Shown: piece by piece, positions 53,720 through 64,000 of the stretch | Position numbering within the stretch: the first letter of the stretch is position 1 | Layout: each line of letters begins with the position of its first letter | From: Cordilura impudica | Lineage: Eukaryota > Arthropoda > Insecta > Diptera > Scathophagidae | Assembly: GCA_963682025.1 (NCBI GenBank) | Contig: OY821519.1 | Location: forward strand, 249,548,358 to 249,612,357 | Reading direction: 5' to 3' | Length of the DNA: 64,000 nt | Translations under genes and position numbers: made by a program | Notes under the pieces: model-generated | Seen by the model: the letters and a program-made list of their open reading frames with translations, nothing else | Told to the model about the DNA's origin: nothing | Database searches by the model: none

Positions 53720-54560
53720 ATTAAAATTTCACCAAAGAACTCTTAGACGAATTGAAGGCATAAAAAATTCAAACAATCGATTTTTATATTCCTTATTTTA
53801 GAGGGTTGATAAACCAATAACTAATTTTAATAACAAAATAATTTAATAAAAACGATCAACTAGAGATTGTATAACTTTCAAAAGATATATAATATATTAT
53901 TTTTAGCCTATTGTAAATACTGATTTATTTAAAGGAAACTTAGAATGACTGGGTTTTTAGTTTTTGGGGCTTTTCAAATTTCTCCAAAGAACCCACAGAC
54001 GATTTGAAGGCATATCAAGTGATATATAAATAGATAAACCATTTTCAATTTCTTATCTGTAAATGGTTGACTTATTTTAGTAAAAAAAAATAATATTAAA
54101 TTTTTATATGATCAAGTAGAGATTATATTTTACTAAAGTTTTTGTTTTGTCTTAAATTTTAAAACATTTACTTAAAATATTTTATAATATGAAGTATTTT
54201 TTTTTAATTCTACATTTTACTTAAAGCAATTCTACAATTAAAATTGTTAATCTGCTTTTAGTTTTTAGGGCTTTTTAAATTTCTCCATAGAACCCATAGA
54301 CGATTTGAAGGCATATTAAACGATATATAATTCGACAAACCATTTTCATTTTCTTATCTTTAAATGGTTGATAAGCCAGTGACTTATTTTAGTAAAAAAA
54401 AATAATATTAAATTTTTATATGATCAAGTAGAGATTATATTTTACTTAAGTTTTTATTTTGTCTTCAATTTTATAAACATTTATTTAAAATATTTTATAA
54501 TATGAAGTATTTTTTTAATTCTACATTTTACAATTACATTACATTTCTACAATTAAAATT
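53720..54560. repeat. Three-copy tandem repeat, period ~300 bp
   Basis: Two copies (about 53965-54240 and 54266-54545) are exactly 301 bp apart at GATTTGAAGG (54001 and 54302). They share ATGATCAAGTAGAGATTATA and ATTTTATAATATGAAGTATT. A more diverged copy precedes them at about 53720-53930 (GAATTGAAGG at 53749). No coding capacity; it may be a small satellite or the arms of an unrecognised transposon. Confidence 0.75.
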
Positions 54561-54732
54561 GTTAATTTGCTTTTAAAGTGGACGAAGTTGGCACCACTTG
54601 TAAATAAAGTGTTTTTTTTTTTTTCGGTAGCTCCGTACGAAATATTTAAAAATTTAATTAATTGGTTTTTCATAAAAATTTATACCCAAACATACTTAAA
54701 TATGTAATTTTTGTTAAGCAACATAATATTTG
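54561..54732. other. Unassigned AT-rich DNA
   Basis: No feature seen. Confidence 0.35.
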
Positions 54733-55046
54733 GTTTTATTGAAAATATGCCTGGTAAAAGTCATAGCAGCATACTAAGTAATAGATAAGATTGTGCCCAA
54801 TGCAAACTGGAAATTAAAGAAGAAAAGAAGAAAATATTGCATGCGATAAATGTGATAGTCTTTCATTTCCAATGTTCTAAGCTCGATAAGCGACTATTTG
54901 AATTTTTATTAGAAAATGAGAGAGAAAACTAAATCAACTGGATCAGCTGACTCATCTACATGAATCGATAACTTTTTTATCAAAACAATACGATGATATC
55001 TTAAAAGGATTAGTAGAAAACAGCAAAATACTATGTGAAGTTAAAA
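54733..55046 (+). pseudogene. LINE ORF1 relic with PHD-like zinc finger
   Basis: The ATG near 54747 gives MPGKSHSSI. Then come CAQCKLEIKEEKKKI and, after a frame slip, a CDKCDSL-like and FHFQCSKLDKRLFEFLLENE block (about 54855-54925), with Cys/His spacing of a PHD-type finger. A SKQYDDILKGLVENS block follows (about 54982-55025). PHD-like fingers at the start of ORF1 are known in several CR1-group insect LINEs. It is broken by frameshifts and by the mini-me-like insertion at 55047. Confidence 0.55.
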
Positions 55047-55842
55047 ACAAGTAAGAAAATTATAGTCGATCTAGACCGACTATACGATACCCTATACCAT
55101 GCGTTTAGAGACCCTATCTCTCAGGCCCAACTAACTGGATATAGAAAATAAGCATAAATCAAATTTGAGTGGGATTTTTATTAATTTTTTTGGCTGCAGA
55201 TATGAAAAAGTTCATATCGGATGATATATGTATATGGGGACTAGGTCCAAAAATGGACCGATCGTGACCATGTTTGGTAAAGTCTCTTGTATTTTGCAAA
55301 AATATATACAAACAAAATTTGAGAAGAATCAGTGCAATATTTTTGTTTATTGGTAGATTTAGGTGAAGATCGGGAAGCAGTTCTATATGGGGCCTATGAC
55401 TAAGAGTTGTCCCATAGGGATCATTTTTGGACAACTCATTAATGGATGTAATAAACACATACAAACCCAATTTGACTAAGATTTATATGATAATTTGGAT
55501 CTTATGGCAATTTATGTTGATTTCATAGGGGTCATTTGTATGGGGGCTAGGTCTGAACATGGACCGATTCTCACCAATAGCGTTCATCCTATGGCCGATA
55601 GAAGCTTATATACCAAATTTCATCAAAATATATTCATATTTGCGACCAGCAGTTTGATTACAAGCTTTACATGGACACACAGACCGACGGACGGACGGAC
55701 GGACGGACATCGTTAAATCGAATCAGATAGTGATTCCGAGTCGATCGGTATAATAAAAGATGGGTCTAGGTCAAATATTTTTGGTAGTTACAAACAGCAG
55801 CACAAAGTCATTATACCCAAACCACATAGTAGTATAGGGTAT
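55047..55842 (+). repeat. Mini-me-like repeat, full-length copy (reference)
   Basis: 796 bp. The head AACAAGTAAGAAAATTATAG is followed by a palindrome (about 55067-55086, GTCGATCTAGACCGAC) and ATACCCTATACCATG. The 3' end has (GGAC)n at about 55687-55708, then CCACATAGTAGTATAGGGTA. ACCCTATACCA near the 5' end and its complement near the 3' end are subterminal inverted repeats. This layout, with a GTCY microsatellite, is that of mini-me/INE-1 elements and of Helentron-associated non-autonomous elements. No coding capacity. Confidence 0.85.
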
Positions 55843-55859
55843 AAAAATTAAATATCTTA

Positions 55860-56645
55860 AAGTAAAAATGTGAAGAATTTAAATGATGAAAAACCATAGA
55901 TGATTATTATTTTTTTAAGAATCGAAATGGAGAACCTGATAAACAGAACGTAATCGTCAAATTGGAAAACAAAAAATCTGAAGATAAATTCATGACTGGT
56001 AAGACAGTTCTGATAGAAGTTAATACGTTTTCGACCACATGCACGAGTATTGAATAACAGTTTTTCTATTTCTGTAGATGGTAATGTAATAAACGAAGAA
56101 CATGAAATTAAATATTTGGGAATTATGTTGAAAAGCAATTTATCATGGGATGGACACATAAAATATTTGAAAGCCTGTATAGCTTCAGTCTCTGGTATGC
56201 TGTTTAAATTAAATAGAAAATTGGACACGAAAATCAAAATGTTAATCTATTATACATAACCGGCTAGGATATCTTGCAATTTCCTAGGTAACTAAAAATA
56301 GCAATGAATTGAAATCATTGCAATCAGCTCAGAATAAAGAACTTAAATGTGTATTTAGTTTAAATCTCACACATAATACTTTATCGTTGTATAGAGATTA
56401 TGCTACTTTTATACTACGTCTACAAATTTGTAATATTGGACACCGAACAGTTCAGTTAAATATGAGTCAAAGTAATTTAATACTAGGAGTGGTGGAAATC
56501 TTCGGATTACAAGATGTCGGCTGGAGACCACCAAGCAAAGAATTGATTATGATGGGAGTATAAAATTTTACAATCTACCAGAAGCCCCACAAAAAACGAA
56601 ACGGTTATCAATTTTTAAGAAAAGTTTGAAAGATTATCTTTTACA
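55860..56645 (+). pseudogene. LINE reverse-transcriptase C-terminal relic
   Basis: The frame 56050-56259 holds SISVDGNVINEEHEIKYLGI, the post-catalytic block with the KYLG motif, followed by LSWDGHIKYLK. The frame 56309-56563 holds SLQSAQNKELKCVF and LYRDYATFILRLQICNIGH. A final LPEAPQKTKRLSIFKKSLKD lies near 56571-56630. This is the C-terminal part of a CR1-group ORF2, including the usual NLP...FKK tail. Lying just past a mini-me-like insertion, it may be the 3' end of the element whose ORF1 starts at 54747; the catalytic middle is lost. Confidence 0.72.
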
Positions 56646-57805
56646 GATTGTTGAAATTCTTCTTCAACAGTTTTATATTCTATATTTCCAATTTTGTTCA
56701 TTAAATAATATTGTGTATATAAAACTTTTTTTCTTTGGATTATATTGTTTTAATTTGATATTTTAATTGTATTATATGACAACTTGTTTCACAAAGCCAA
56801 TTTAGTAGCTATGAATTAAAAAAAAGTCATATGAATACAATTTATATTAAAACTATATCTACATTCAGCTTTAATGAACATAAGTATGTATATGAAATCT
56901 TTTTTTGCATATAAAAGAGCATTATAAATATTTCAACATAATAATTATCATGTGTACTAAAACAAATAAACAAACCGTATTTAACATGAATTGAACTGAA
57001 CATGCAATAGCCGAGCAGCTAATAATAATTATTATAATTAAATATTTCATGGCATACATATGCCATCATCGTCATCAAACTACGAGGACATACATAATAA
57101 ATTATCATTACCGTTCATACACAAGAGGCAGAACAAAAGCCAATAATAATAATAATCATGATAATAATAACATGTGCCTAATTAAATTATGGATAACAAA
57201 TATTGATCAAACATATGTCCAAAATCGATTAAGACTATCGATTTGATGATTTTTGGGAAAAAACAAAACGTTATTGAAACTGTAAAAATATTCTACATTA
57301 AAAAATAATAAGACCAAATAATAACTTTATAAAATTGTGTACCATTTAAGATTTTAAAGATCTTTCTTTTTTTTAAAAAAACATTACTTTATCAAAATCT
57401 AAGTGATTTTGATTCAATCTTGAATAGAAGCTTTTATAAAAATATACGTATGTTAACAATTTTAAACCTTTAGGAGAACAATAAAAAATAGCACAAGAAA
57501 ATCATATCGCATCGTCTTAATTACTTTTTATAACCAGAAACCGTTATGAATATGTAACTAAAGCCACCCAGACAGAGATATATTGTCGGTATTAGCGGAT
57601 TTGGAATGAATTATGTTCATTATTCAAACATGACCAACAATGAACAAACATTTCTAACCGAAATTTACAAACAAAACATAAATATTAATAACACTTAACA
57701 GAATCATTTCGTTGAGGATGACACAAATCCATACAATTACGTACGCATAAACCCATGCAATACTCCTAGACAATTTAATAAGGAAATAATTTTTTAAAAT
57801 ATTTA
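56646..57805. other. AT-rich DNA without a gene
   Basis: About 1.16 kb. It contains an AAT microsatellite with interruptions at about 57139-57170. No supported gene. Confidence 0.4.
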
Positions 57806-57920
57806 AGAGGGTATATATCAGTTTGTCTTTCCGTTTGTAACACATCGAAATATATTCCGGAGGCTCCATGAAACATATATTTTATTGATCCTTATAACGA
57901 GAGAAGTTGATTTAGGGATG
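57806..57920 (+). repeat. RepB dispersed repeat
   Basis: It begins GAGGGTATATATCAGTTTGT and continues with CGTTTGTAACACATCGAAAT and GATCCTTATAACGAGAGAAG. It is the best-preserved plus-strand copy of the head region. Confidence 0.7.
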
Positions 57921-58125
57921 ACTTTTATTTTAAGCAGTACCTTTTTTTAAAAAATACCTTTTTTTCAAAAAGTACTGTTTCTAAACAAGTAAGTTTTATT
58001 TAAAAAATAATCTTTCATTGGAAATTACTTTTGGAACTAAAAAGAAGTAAAGGAAACTAATCTCACTATGGTAAAGCAAACATCGTCTGATAATTGGAAA
58101 ATTGTTTCAGCTTTAAAAGAAACAA
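57921..58125. other. Unassigned AT-rich DNA
   Basis: No feature seen. Confidence 0.35.
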
Positions 58126-58260
58126 GTAAGAGTGTTAAATTCGGCTGTGCCGAATCTTTGATAACCTCCACCTCGGTTTGAGTATTGATAATAAATGTAA
58201 ACAAAATATTGGAAAAATATGCATGCGTTTCCTATATGCATGCGTTTCCGGTTATATGAC
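58126..58260 (+). repeat. Second 'aacaagtaag' repeat family, 5' fragment
   Basis: AAACAAGTAAGAGTGTTAAA leads into a 17-nt hairpin ATTCGGCTGTGCCGAAT and then TTTGATAACCTCCACC. The head and hairpin layout parallel the mini-me-like family, but the stem sequence differs. Nothing past about 58260 is recognisable. Confidence 0.6.
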
Positions 58261-60939
58261 ATAACTTCTCGTTTAATTTAGTTTCTGCTAATTAAATAGC
58301 TCGCCTTAACCTCCATTGCAAAGGTTGTGTAGGGTGCATTAAATCGTGCTAATTGGAGATGGCTGTATAGTTTCTTTTAACTGGCGAAATATTTTTTCAT
58401 TGCGGCCATATAGGTCGGATGGAGTAACAAAATAATAACCAAAAAAAAGCTCTCTCAACTTTTTTATTAAAATATTGCCATATTTGGAAAACATAGAGAA
58501 CAAATTTATAATAATAAATAATCAAATTAGGGATGCCAAACGCAAAAAACCAAATGCCCCAAACATTTTAAATAAAATAATTTGTTATCTTTATTTTCTG
58601 AAAAACTTCAAATATTCATCCAAAAAAAAGTTGTGAAAAATAATATATGTATAAATAACATTCTCATCAAATTGCGTTTATTTATGTAACAATTTTTATG
58701 TTCGCAATTCTTAAATATCATTTGAGGTTTTCTAAAATTCATTGAATTTAAATTAATGTTTTCAACGATCCGACAATCGCAAAATATAGCAACAATACAG
58801 CTATTGTTGTTTGCACTGAGGATTAAGTGATTCACTAAGTACACACATCTTAACGACAGTCGACAAATCTCTTTTTCTATTTATTTAAATTGTAAACGAG
58901 TGGCATCTCTGTTAAAATAAGCGAAAAACAAAAAGAAGAATAGAAAAAAACAAATCACTTCGTGTTTGACAGGATGATTTTATGTTCATGTTTAATATCT
59001 CTATTTTTTTTACTAATATTTTTGTTTATTTATTTTAAAATGAAATAATGAATTGAATATGCTATTTAATTTTTTTATTTATATAAAAAAGTTTTTTAAT
59101 AGAAGCAAAATATTTTTACTATTTTATGATTTTTATTTATGTATGACGACATTTCAACCTAAAAATTAAGTTTTTATCGATTGAATAAACAACACAAAAA
59201 TGGTTGTCGTTTAGATAACAACAACAGCTGAGTTTAACAATAGCGAATATCGTTTAAAAATTTTACTGATAATTTTAAAAGAAGTTACTGAAAAGCTATT
59301 AATTTCTCCTGAATGCCAATATTTTTTTTTTTATGTAAACATTTTTTAAATGTAAACATATTTGGTGTTTTTTTGGAATTTCAATTTGTGTTTAACGAAT
59401 AAAATTTATATGTATATTAAATTTAAAATTATTATTTCCGACGTTTTGATATGATTTTCTGAAATTCAGTTAATATTTTCTAATTTATAATTGGAAATTT
59501 TAATTCCAGTTTTTAGAATTGATATTTTCTTAAATTTGAATGGAAAATTTAAAAAGTGCAATTTTGTATTTATGTGAATAATAATGCTTTAGTAATTATA
59601 AACAATTTTTAAAAATTAGATTTAATCGCAATCAGATATTTTGTAGGTAAAGCAGAATAATAATTCTATTTAACTATGTAGAACTTTTTTGAAAGCAAAA
59701 AACTCATTGATAACTCGGTAACTCTATTTTGTAAAGACAACAAAAAGTTAATATGCCAAACTTATGTTCATATTTGTAAAAGAATAATGAAAAAACGTAT
59801 GAAATAAAAGACCAGACGTGTATACTCTTAACATTGTTATGTATAATATCTATTTGAAAATATAGACATTCATGTTAAAATAGAAATAACTATTGCAAAG
59901 CTAATTAGAACAAAAATTGTGGCGCCATCTACTGTGGCATAGTCACGCTGAGCAAGTGGCACTCTGTTAATGCAAAAGAAATGTATTTTCCCCACAACAA
60001 AATATTGCAGAATTTTATGTAAATAAAATAATATAACGATTTATTTATAACATGCAGTTATTATGAATACAAATATATATAGAATATATGTATATTATTT
60101 GTATTATTTAATATGTGTATGTATGTATATGTAAATATTACACACAAAAAAATACAACATCAAACGTTATTTTTGTGTTTTTCTTTTTAAATAAATTAAT
60201 ATATAAAATTTTTTTTGCTAAATTTACATTGTTTTTTTTTATTAACAGCTAGGTACATATTTTAGCATTATTTGCTTTAGATGCTGGTTAATTTTTACTC
60301 TCTTTATATTAACTTGTAGTGTCTGCTTGTCGAAAAAATTTTGGATCGATTTTAACCCCTTTCCCGTTACCCAATCGATCTGAAACTTTGCAGGCAGGCT
60401 CGTGGCAATGACAGAAATGATCTAGTAAATTTTTTTAGTGATGCCAAAACAATGGAAACTTTTAAATTTTTCTACCAGAGTTGATAAAAAATGTACAAAG
60501 GGTTAGTTTTTATTATATTATTACCACAACGACCACAAAAACAACAAGTCCAGCTATGACAACAATATGACATTTAGAATAACAACAAGAACACTATAGA
60601 AACATCATATTTTTCATTTTTTTTTTTTTACTTTTTCAGAGATTTCCCTGGACCTGTGCCACCGATTTTAATGATTTTTGAAATAGAAATCTTCCCATGA
60701 ATTTGGGGAATCATTCTCACCAAAAATGATCACCTTAGCTATCCTATTGAGGGCGTGATCGTGACAAGAACAACATAGAAAATTATATTTTTTCAAGACT
60801 TTTTTTAGTTCTTCATTCAAATCTCGGGCCCTAATCGACCGATTTGGACGATTTTAAATAGCAAACTTTTCAGGATGTTAATGAATCATTTTTTATGTCA
60901 ACGAGCACCCTAGCTGCCCGATTGATGCCGTCATCGTGA
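58261..60939. other. AT-rich DNA without a gene
   Basis: About 2.7 kb with no supported gene. It has a TATATG-rich run near 60070-60140. From 60340 to 60939 it has two partly similar stretches (GATTTTAATGATTTTTGAAA near 60665 and GACGATTTTAAATAGC near 60848, each followed by a CCTTAGCTATCCTATTGAGG-like block), possibly a decayed tandem part of the RepB-containing element. A CGATCTGAAACTTTG phrase near 60376 is shared with the MITE at 16216. Confidence 0.4.
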
Positions 60940-61082
60940 TTTCTACAGTCGGATAGACGGGCATCGCTATATCAACTCCGGTTGTTATAAGGATCACAAA
61001 TATATATATTTTATGGGGTCCAAAATTTTTTTTCTAATTACTACAAACGGAATGACAAACTTATACATATATACCCTCTTAT
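60940..61082 (-). repeat. RepB dispersed repeat
   Basis: Reverse complement of the 2096 and 57806 copies. The plus strand reads GTCGGATAGACGGGCATCGC, GTTGTTATAAGGATCACAAA, then AACGGAATGACAAACTTATA and ATATATACCCTC. Confidence 0.7.
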
Positions 61083-61085
61083 ATA

Positions 61086-61915
61086 TACCCCTGCGTGAAA
61101 TTGGCGAAATTTTGCGTAAGAACCACTGCACAATTAAAAAAATTGTTGATTAATACGTCAAACACTATCAGGTTTACCGAGATTTGGATGCCCAAAGCGG
61201 CTTAGTGGTACCGAAGTTAGAGCCGTAGTAAGAGAAGTAAAGACATATCCAGCCTAAAGTACAGTTAAATTATCAGAAAAATAGCGCAGACATCAGTAAG
61301 TTAGTTCACAAAGATTGCGTACATGGAAGAATACCATGCATGAAACCATACAATATCCAAGTCGAATCAGATCAATTTCGATAAAAAGTACAAAAATGAG
61401 GCTATATCTTTTTTGGAAGGCATATTATATACAGATAAAAAATCCGAAATTTTCGGCACGAAAAGGCCCCCAAAAATATGGCGTGCTATGAATGAAACAT
61501 TCACAGAATGGTGTATTACCAACACTGTTATATACGGTGGGGGTTCAGTTATGGTTTTGGGGCTACATGGCGGCAACAAGTGTTAGTAATCTCATTTTTA
61601 TTTACTCTACTATGAACAAAATGAATTACTTAACTATTTTGAAGGACAATGTTGGCCCTAGCGTCGACCAATAAGGCATGGCTGGATACTGGATCTTCCA
61701 ACAGGACAACGATCTAAAGCATACATCTAAAATTGTGAAAGAGTGGTTGTTGTACCGGACTCTTAAGAAGGGCTATTTAAGCAAGGCAAACTTAAAAAGG
61801 CTTTAAAGGAAGAATGGAGCATAATCTACCCCGATATAACAAAAAACTTGTCAAGTCGATGCCTAGAAGACTATATGAGATGCTTAAGGCCAAACGGAAA
61901 TAAAACAAATATTAA
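61086..61915 (+). pseudogene. Tc1-like transposase relic, nearly full span
   Basis: Fragments in order read REIGEILRKNHCTIKKIV (helix-turn-helix region, about 61096), a degenerate linker, then RTWKNTMHETIQYPSRIRS (about 61318-61375). A frame from 61492 follows with WFWGYMAATSV and MNKMNYLTILKDNVGPSVDQ. After a TAA comes GYWIFQQDNDLKHTSKIVKE with WLL (about 61685-61755). FQQDND is the second catalytic Asp block. The final DDE Glu block is replaced or deleted after about 61760, and a C-terminal MEHNLP-like tail is frameshifted. This differs from the DD37E relics in lacking the FWPDL-type wording. Not functional. Confidence 0.82.
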
Positions 61916-63080
61916 AAAATTTAAAAAAAAATACTTTTTGTATTGTTGCCTTTTCTTTGATGTTTACTTTTTTGTTTTTTTTTTTTTTTGACGCGTAAAA
62001 TTTTGTAATTTTCTATTTATTTCTGTTTAGTTGTACCTATGTTTAATGTTTTTATTTAGTTCAGCTTTTATTAAATAATTCTTGAATTCCTTATAGTTAT
62101 TTCTGATTTTTTGTTAATTACTTCATTTTAATAAAACTCTTAATATGAGTAACTAAGGTGTTTACTTTCTTCTGATGCTCACAGTATCTTGTATGTAATC
62201 AATTACCAATAAGTATTACCAGTCAGTTTAAGGGATAAATGATTAAATTTTAATTACATCATTAATAAAAGGATCTATTCTTCAAACTGTATCTAAGGAA
62301 AACGAAAATAGTACCTATTAATCATAAGCAGAAAAGGTTAATAGGAAATGTTTTAATAATAGCTTATTGCTATTTTGATATAATTATATGTAGCTAGAAT
62401 TTCTGTTAGAATTATGTACTAACTAAATCACACAAAATGTATTATCAATTATAATTTGATTGTTATTTACACCTGGGAATCGGAATATAAACGATTATTC
62501 TTATCTCGCGTTTCCTAATTGGCAAAATTATTTCATGGAGTCGCATGTTATTGTTAGTTATATATTCAATTATTTGACATAAAGCTTGTAAATCGGATTT
62601 AATAAAATTTTAATTTATTTGAAATTTTTATAAAAAGGTTTATTTAGCTTATAAAGCGTAGAAATAACAGAAATGTGCAACACATCAAATGCAAACTCCT
62701 ATTCGTGTGCGGTTTTCAAAGTATCGAAACTAACAAAACCCCATTTGGACATTGCTAGTTTAGCTGCTGTTCGGATTTTATGGCCTCAAGTATTTTTAGC
62801 TAAAACTAAATTCTTCTGAAGAACATGCAATTTATCACACGGCTATATCTCGCTAACCAATTGGAATTCTAATAAAGTTTTTTGGTCATTCGATAGGTTA
62901 TGTTTTATGTTTCAATTAAGCTAGTAAGGCCTATATATTTATAATGTAAATAAAAGGTGTTTTCCTTATTACATTTTTCCCAACGTTTCGTCAATTTTTT
63001 GTTGACTTTTTCAAGGGACGTAGTAATATGATATTTTCTTATTTATTACATTTGAATTCACACACAACATAAAACAAAAA
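61916..63080. other. AT-rich DNA without a gene
   Basis: About 1.16 kb. A T-rich run lies at about 61966-61992. I see no gene. A phrase near 62979 (CAACGTTTCGTCAATTTTTT, then TTGACTTTTTCAAGGG) is low complexity. Confidence 0.4.
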
Positions 63081-63859
63081 CAAGTAAGAAAATTATAGTC
63101 GGTCTAGACCGACTATACGATGCCCTATACCATACGTTTAGAAACCCTATCTCTTAGGCCCAACTAACTGGACATTGAAAATAAGCAAAAACCAAATTTG
63201 AGTGGGATTTTTATTAATTTTTTTGGCTGCAGATATGAAAAAGTTCATATGGGATGCTATATCTATAAAGGGACCAGGTCCAAAAATGGACCGATCCTGA
63301 TCATGTTTGGTAAAGTCTCTTGTATTTTGTAAAAATATGTACAAACAAAATTTGAGAAGAATCAGTGCAATATTTTTGTTTTTTAATAGATTTAAGTGAA
63401 GATCGGGAAGCAGCTCTATATGGGGTCAAAGGGATCATTTTTGGACTACTCATTAGTGGATGTAATGAACGCATACAAACCCAATTTGAGTAAGATCTAT
63501 ATGACAATTTGGATCTTATGGCAATTTATGTCGATTTCATATGGGTAATTTGTATGGGGGCTAGGTCTGAACATGGACCGATTCTCACCAATTTCAATAG
63601 CGTTCATCCCATCCCCGATAAAAGCTTATATACCAAATTTCATCAAAATATATTCATATTTGCGACCTGCAGTTTGATTACAAGCTTTACATGGACACAC
63701 AGACGGACGGACGGACGGACGGACATTGTTAAATCAACTCAGAAAGTGATTCTGATTCGATCGGTATAATTAAAGATGGGTCTAGGTCAAATATTTTTGG
63801 TTGTTACAAACAGCAGCACAAAGTCATTATACCCAAACCACATAGTGGTATAGGGTATA
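63081..63859 (+). repeat. Mini-me-like repeat, near full-length copy
   Basis: 779 bp and very similar to 55047-55842. It has the intact head palindrome (about 63096-63117) followed by GATGCCCTATACCATACG, then (GGAC)n at about 63704-63724 and the terminal CCACATAGTGGTATAGGGTA. A ~30-bp deletion near 63425 is the main difference. Confidence 0.88.
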
Positions 63860-64000
63860 ATTACATTGAACGTAAAATTTTAAATTTAAACAAAAATTTT
63901 TTTATAAACAATACAGCTTAAATTTATTATCGCAGTGGAATTTTGTTTTGCTGTCTTCGGCACAATTGTAGCTATAGACTAGGAGAAAAAAAGTGTACAA
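63860..64000. other. Unassigned AT-rich DNA
   Basis: Window end. No feature seen. Confidence 0.3.

Noticed and set aside
63147..63769. Frames in the last mini-me-like copy (also at 26530 and 55159)
   Set aside because: The same peptides recur because the repeat recurs; they are not conserved at codon level and the family is non-coding.

Overview
This window reads as a gene-poor stretch of a higher dipteran (fly) genome, probably a calyptrate-type fly. I assign this from three things: the strong AT bias, the mix of transposon families (an errantivirus with a serine-tRNA-like primer site, Jockey-clade LINEs with a TCAGT initiator plus DPE, DD37E Tc1/mariner elements, mini-me/INE-1-like repeats carrying GTCY runs), and dispersed repeats with the 'aacaagtaag' head. 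No convincing host protein-coding gene, tRNA or rRNA was found. Nearly everything recognisable is mobile DNA or tandem repeat, so the window could be heterochromatin-like intergenic DNA or a very large intron.

Layout. 0-6.4 kb: a foldback element with 9-bp target duplication (61-1310), dispersed repeats, an inverted pair of RepC repeats (3.3-4.8 kb) and a second foldback-type repeat with a 75-bp minisatellite (5.2-6.4 kb). 6.4-10.5 kb: AT-rich DNA grading into a degenerate ~130-190-bp satellite. 10.65-13.18 kb: a complete but disabled hAT transposon with 8-bp target duplication. 13.2-18.4 kb: repeat fragments, a Tc1 remnant and an inverted-repeat MITE. 18.37-26.02 kb: an apparently intact minus-strand errantivirus (gag, pol, env, identical 395-bp LTRs, CGCG target duplication). 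26.4-27.7 kb: an A-rich short-period array split by a mini-me-like insertion. 27.8-28.6 kb: a DD37E transposase relic. 29.0-31.3 kb: a SINE candidate, RepC and a large palindromic repeat.

32.5-35 kb: a minus-strand Jockey LINE relic that has lost its catalytic box. 35.4-44.8 kb: a three-level nest, in which an intact plus-strand Jockey-type LINE (36558-40889, 12-bp target duplication) sits in ORF1 of a decayed CR1-like LINE, which itself sits in a mini-me-like repeat. 45.9-47 kb: a Jockey relic. 48-50.9 kb: a ~3-kb minisatellite of ~35-bp units containing an inversion. 51-64 kb: mini-me-like copies, DD37E and Tc1 relics, a ~300-bp tandem repeat and a LINE with a PHD-like ORF1 interrupted by a mini-me-like insertion; the rest is AT-rich sequence I cannot assign.

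Only two elements look structurally capable of activity, the errantivirus and the inner Jockey LINE. Everything else is broken, non-autonomous or simple repeat. Order of events can be read from the nesting: mini-me-like, then CR1-like, then Jockey at 35-45 kb; and short-period array, then mini-me-like at 26-27 kb.
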